NCBI RefSeq assembly: GCF_003863365.1
Contig: NZ_RQXT01000030.1
Coordinates: forward strand, 22,728 to 86,727
Direction of reading: 5' to 3'
DNA from: Mesorhizobium tamadayense
Lineage (GTDB): Bacteria; Pseudomonadota; Alphaproteobacteria; Rhizobiales; Rhizobiaceae
DNA: 64,000 nt
Below, in pieces: positions 63,337 to 64,000 of the stretch (position 1 is its first letter; every line of letters starts with the position of its first letter). The notes beneath the pieces were generated by a model that saw only the letters and a program-made list of their open reading frames with translations, ran no database searches and was not told the origin of the DNA. Made by a program: the position numbers and the translations under genes.

Positions 63337-63641
63337 CTCAGCCGCCGCGGTAACTGTCTTGCAGCCTTCAGACGCACCTGGATAGTGGTGAGTGCGTCTT
63401 TGTCGGTCATCACGTGCTCGGGCGAAGAATGGGTTCGGGTCGTTCTCTAGAAGCCCCTCCGCATGAAAGGCGAGCGCCTGCTCGGCGAGCCGACGCACTT
63501 CGGCAATTGTCCGGGCCGGCGGTGACGACACCGGGGAAGCCGGGAAAAGATACCCCTAAGTCGCTGTCGTTATCTTTGTGGATCACCCCAACGTGGTCGC
63601 GCTGGAAAGGGTGAAGCTCAATACCGCCAGGGTGTTCATGG
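63337..63641. other. Stretch without a supportable gene
   Basis: A minus-strand frame from 63531 starts SSPPARTIAEVRRLAEQALA FHAEGLLENDPNPFF, possibly a small protein, but it runs on antisense to the Cys-rich frame and has no known match. No repeat or hairpin was found. Confidence 0.3.
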
Positions 63642-63965
63642 TACTCACACCGCGGTCACAGCTTTGCCGATCCGTGGCGGAAGCAGTTCGCCGGCGTCAC
63701 TCCCGAGCAGCTCGCCGCCATGGAAGCCGAGTTCGCCGAGTTGAGCAGCGGGTTCCGAAACGCCGCCGGGAGCAGTGGCACCTGGAACCTCGAGCTTGTG
63801 GCGGCCAGGGGGTACCTGGACCGGCTGATGGGGAACGTGCGTGTCGTGCGGTATCTGGAGAATCATTTTCCGCAGCGGTTTGCGGAGTTTCAAAGCATCT
63901 TTGACCCTCCTCGAGCGGCTCGTATTCGCCGCACGAGCGCGATAAAACGAAAAACGCCGGGCTGA
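63642..63965 (+). pseudogene. RepB-partition-domain protein, C-terminal remnant
   Basis: Reading from 63642: HSFADPWRKQFAGVTPEQLA, AMEAEFAELSSGFRN, NLELVAARGYLDRLMGNVRV, VRYLENHFPQRFAEFQSIF. This resembles the end of RepB plasmid-partition (PF07506-like) proteins, which end ...GYLxRLxxNxxxxRYLxxxHPExxxxF. The ParB-like N-terminal part is absent. It fits the plasmid/ICE context of the trb genes. Confidence 0.5.
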
Positions 63966-63973
63966 GCCCGGCG
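63945..63973 (-). terminator. Rho-independent terminator reading leftward
   Basis: CGCCGGGC and GCCCGGCG form an 8-bp GC stem with a 3-base loop (63955-63973). On the minus strand it is followed by TTTTTCGTTTT, a T-run. It should end a minus-strand transcript coming from beyond the right edge. Confidence 0.75.
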
Positions 63974-64000
63974 CTCTAAATCCCATTTGCCGTTCTGTGG

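Noticed and set aside
63130..63531. Minus-strand frame starting SSPPARTIAEVRRLAEQALA
   Set aside because: Looks partly protein-like but lacks a ribosome site and any match, and conflicts with the Cys-rich plus-strand frame; left as unresolved.

Overview
The window is high-GC alphaproteobacterial DNA, most like the order Hyphomicrobiales (Rhizobiales; Mesorhizobium/Rhizobium-like). The evidence is the rhizobial RHE_PE00001-type protein, a BgsBA-like beta-glucan synthase pair, a DUF6494 protein, many solute ABC transporters and a Trb conjugation operon of the type carried by rhizobial plasmids and integrative conjugative elements. It reads as an accessory region: transport/catabolism cassettes alternate with toxin-antitoxin (TA) loci, integrases and many broken genes. 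No rRNA, tRNA or CRISPR array was seen.

Layout. (1) 1-3649: the end of a periplasmic binding protein followed by livHMGF, a branched-chain-amino-acid-type ABC importer. (2) 4127-15044: two divergent operons around a GntR regulator and an 18-bp operator. The minus-strand operon encodes an oligopeptide-type importer (SBP, OppB, OppC, OppD, OppF) with a DHDPS-family lyase inserted. The plus-strand operon encodes two Gfo/Idh/MocA oxidoreductases, a 2-keto-4-pentenoate hydratase-like enzyme and a second DHDPS-family lyase. Together they look like uptake and breakdown of one unidentified compound. (3) 15048-18981: debris, comprising a CaiB/BaiF CoA-transferase remnant, a truncated tyrosine recombinase, a DUF4143 ATPase and a broken NTP-binding/Sel1 module. 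(4) 18978-23090: an AttEFGH-like ABC exporter with a lipocalin-like protein. (5) 23538-28981: a small conserved gene, a frameshifted RES/Xre TA pair, a frameshifted RHE_PE00001 gene, and a vapBC pair overlapping an intact tyrosine recombinase. (6) 29319-32530: a cellulose-synthase-like glycosyltransferase and its membrane-fusion partner. (7) 32868-40589: Phd/PemK next to a second intact paralogous recombinase, a second vapBC, a GGDEF-EAL protein, a chimeric recombinase remnant, an intact RES/Xre pair and a broken hipBA.

(8) 40649-50220: a second metabolic island. A GntR regulator, class III aminotransferase, ThDP enzyme, short-chain dehydrogenase and atypical response regulator lie on the minus strand. 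A PotABCD-type importer runs divergently. TTGTTGCAACAA-type dyads lie in front of both units. (9) 50327-52662: truncated OLD ATPase, AbiEi plus truncated AbiEii, and a LysR tail. (10) 52626-62294: the mating-pair-formation operon trbBCDEJKLFGI plus a DUF2274 gene. (11) 62295-64000: three 18-bp dyads, small genes, a RepB-partition-like tail and a terminator.

The main unifying signal is in 15.9-40.2 kb, where TA loci repeatedly sit against intact or broken tyrosine recombinases of the same families. This is consistent with mobile TA-recombinase cassettes or an integration hot spot. All family calls come from reading motifs and remembered family patterns. No database search was run.
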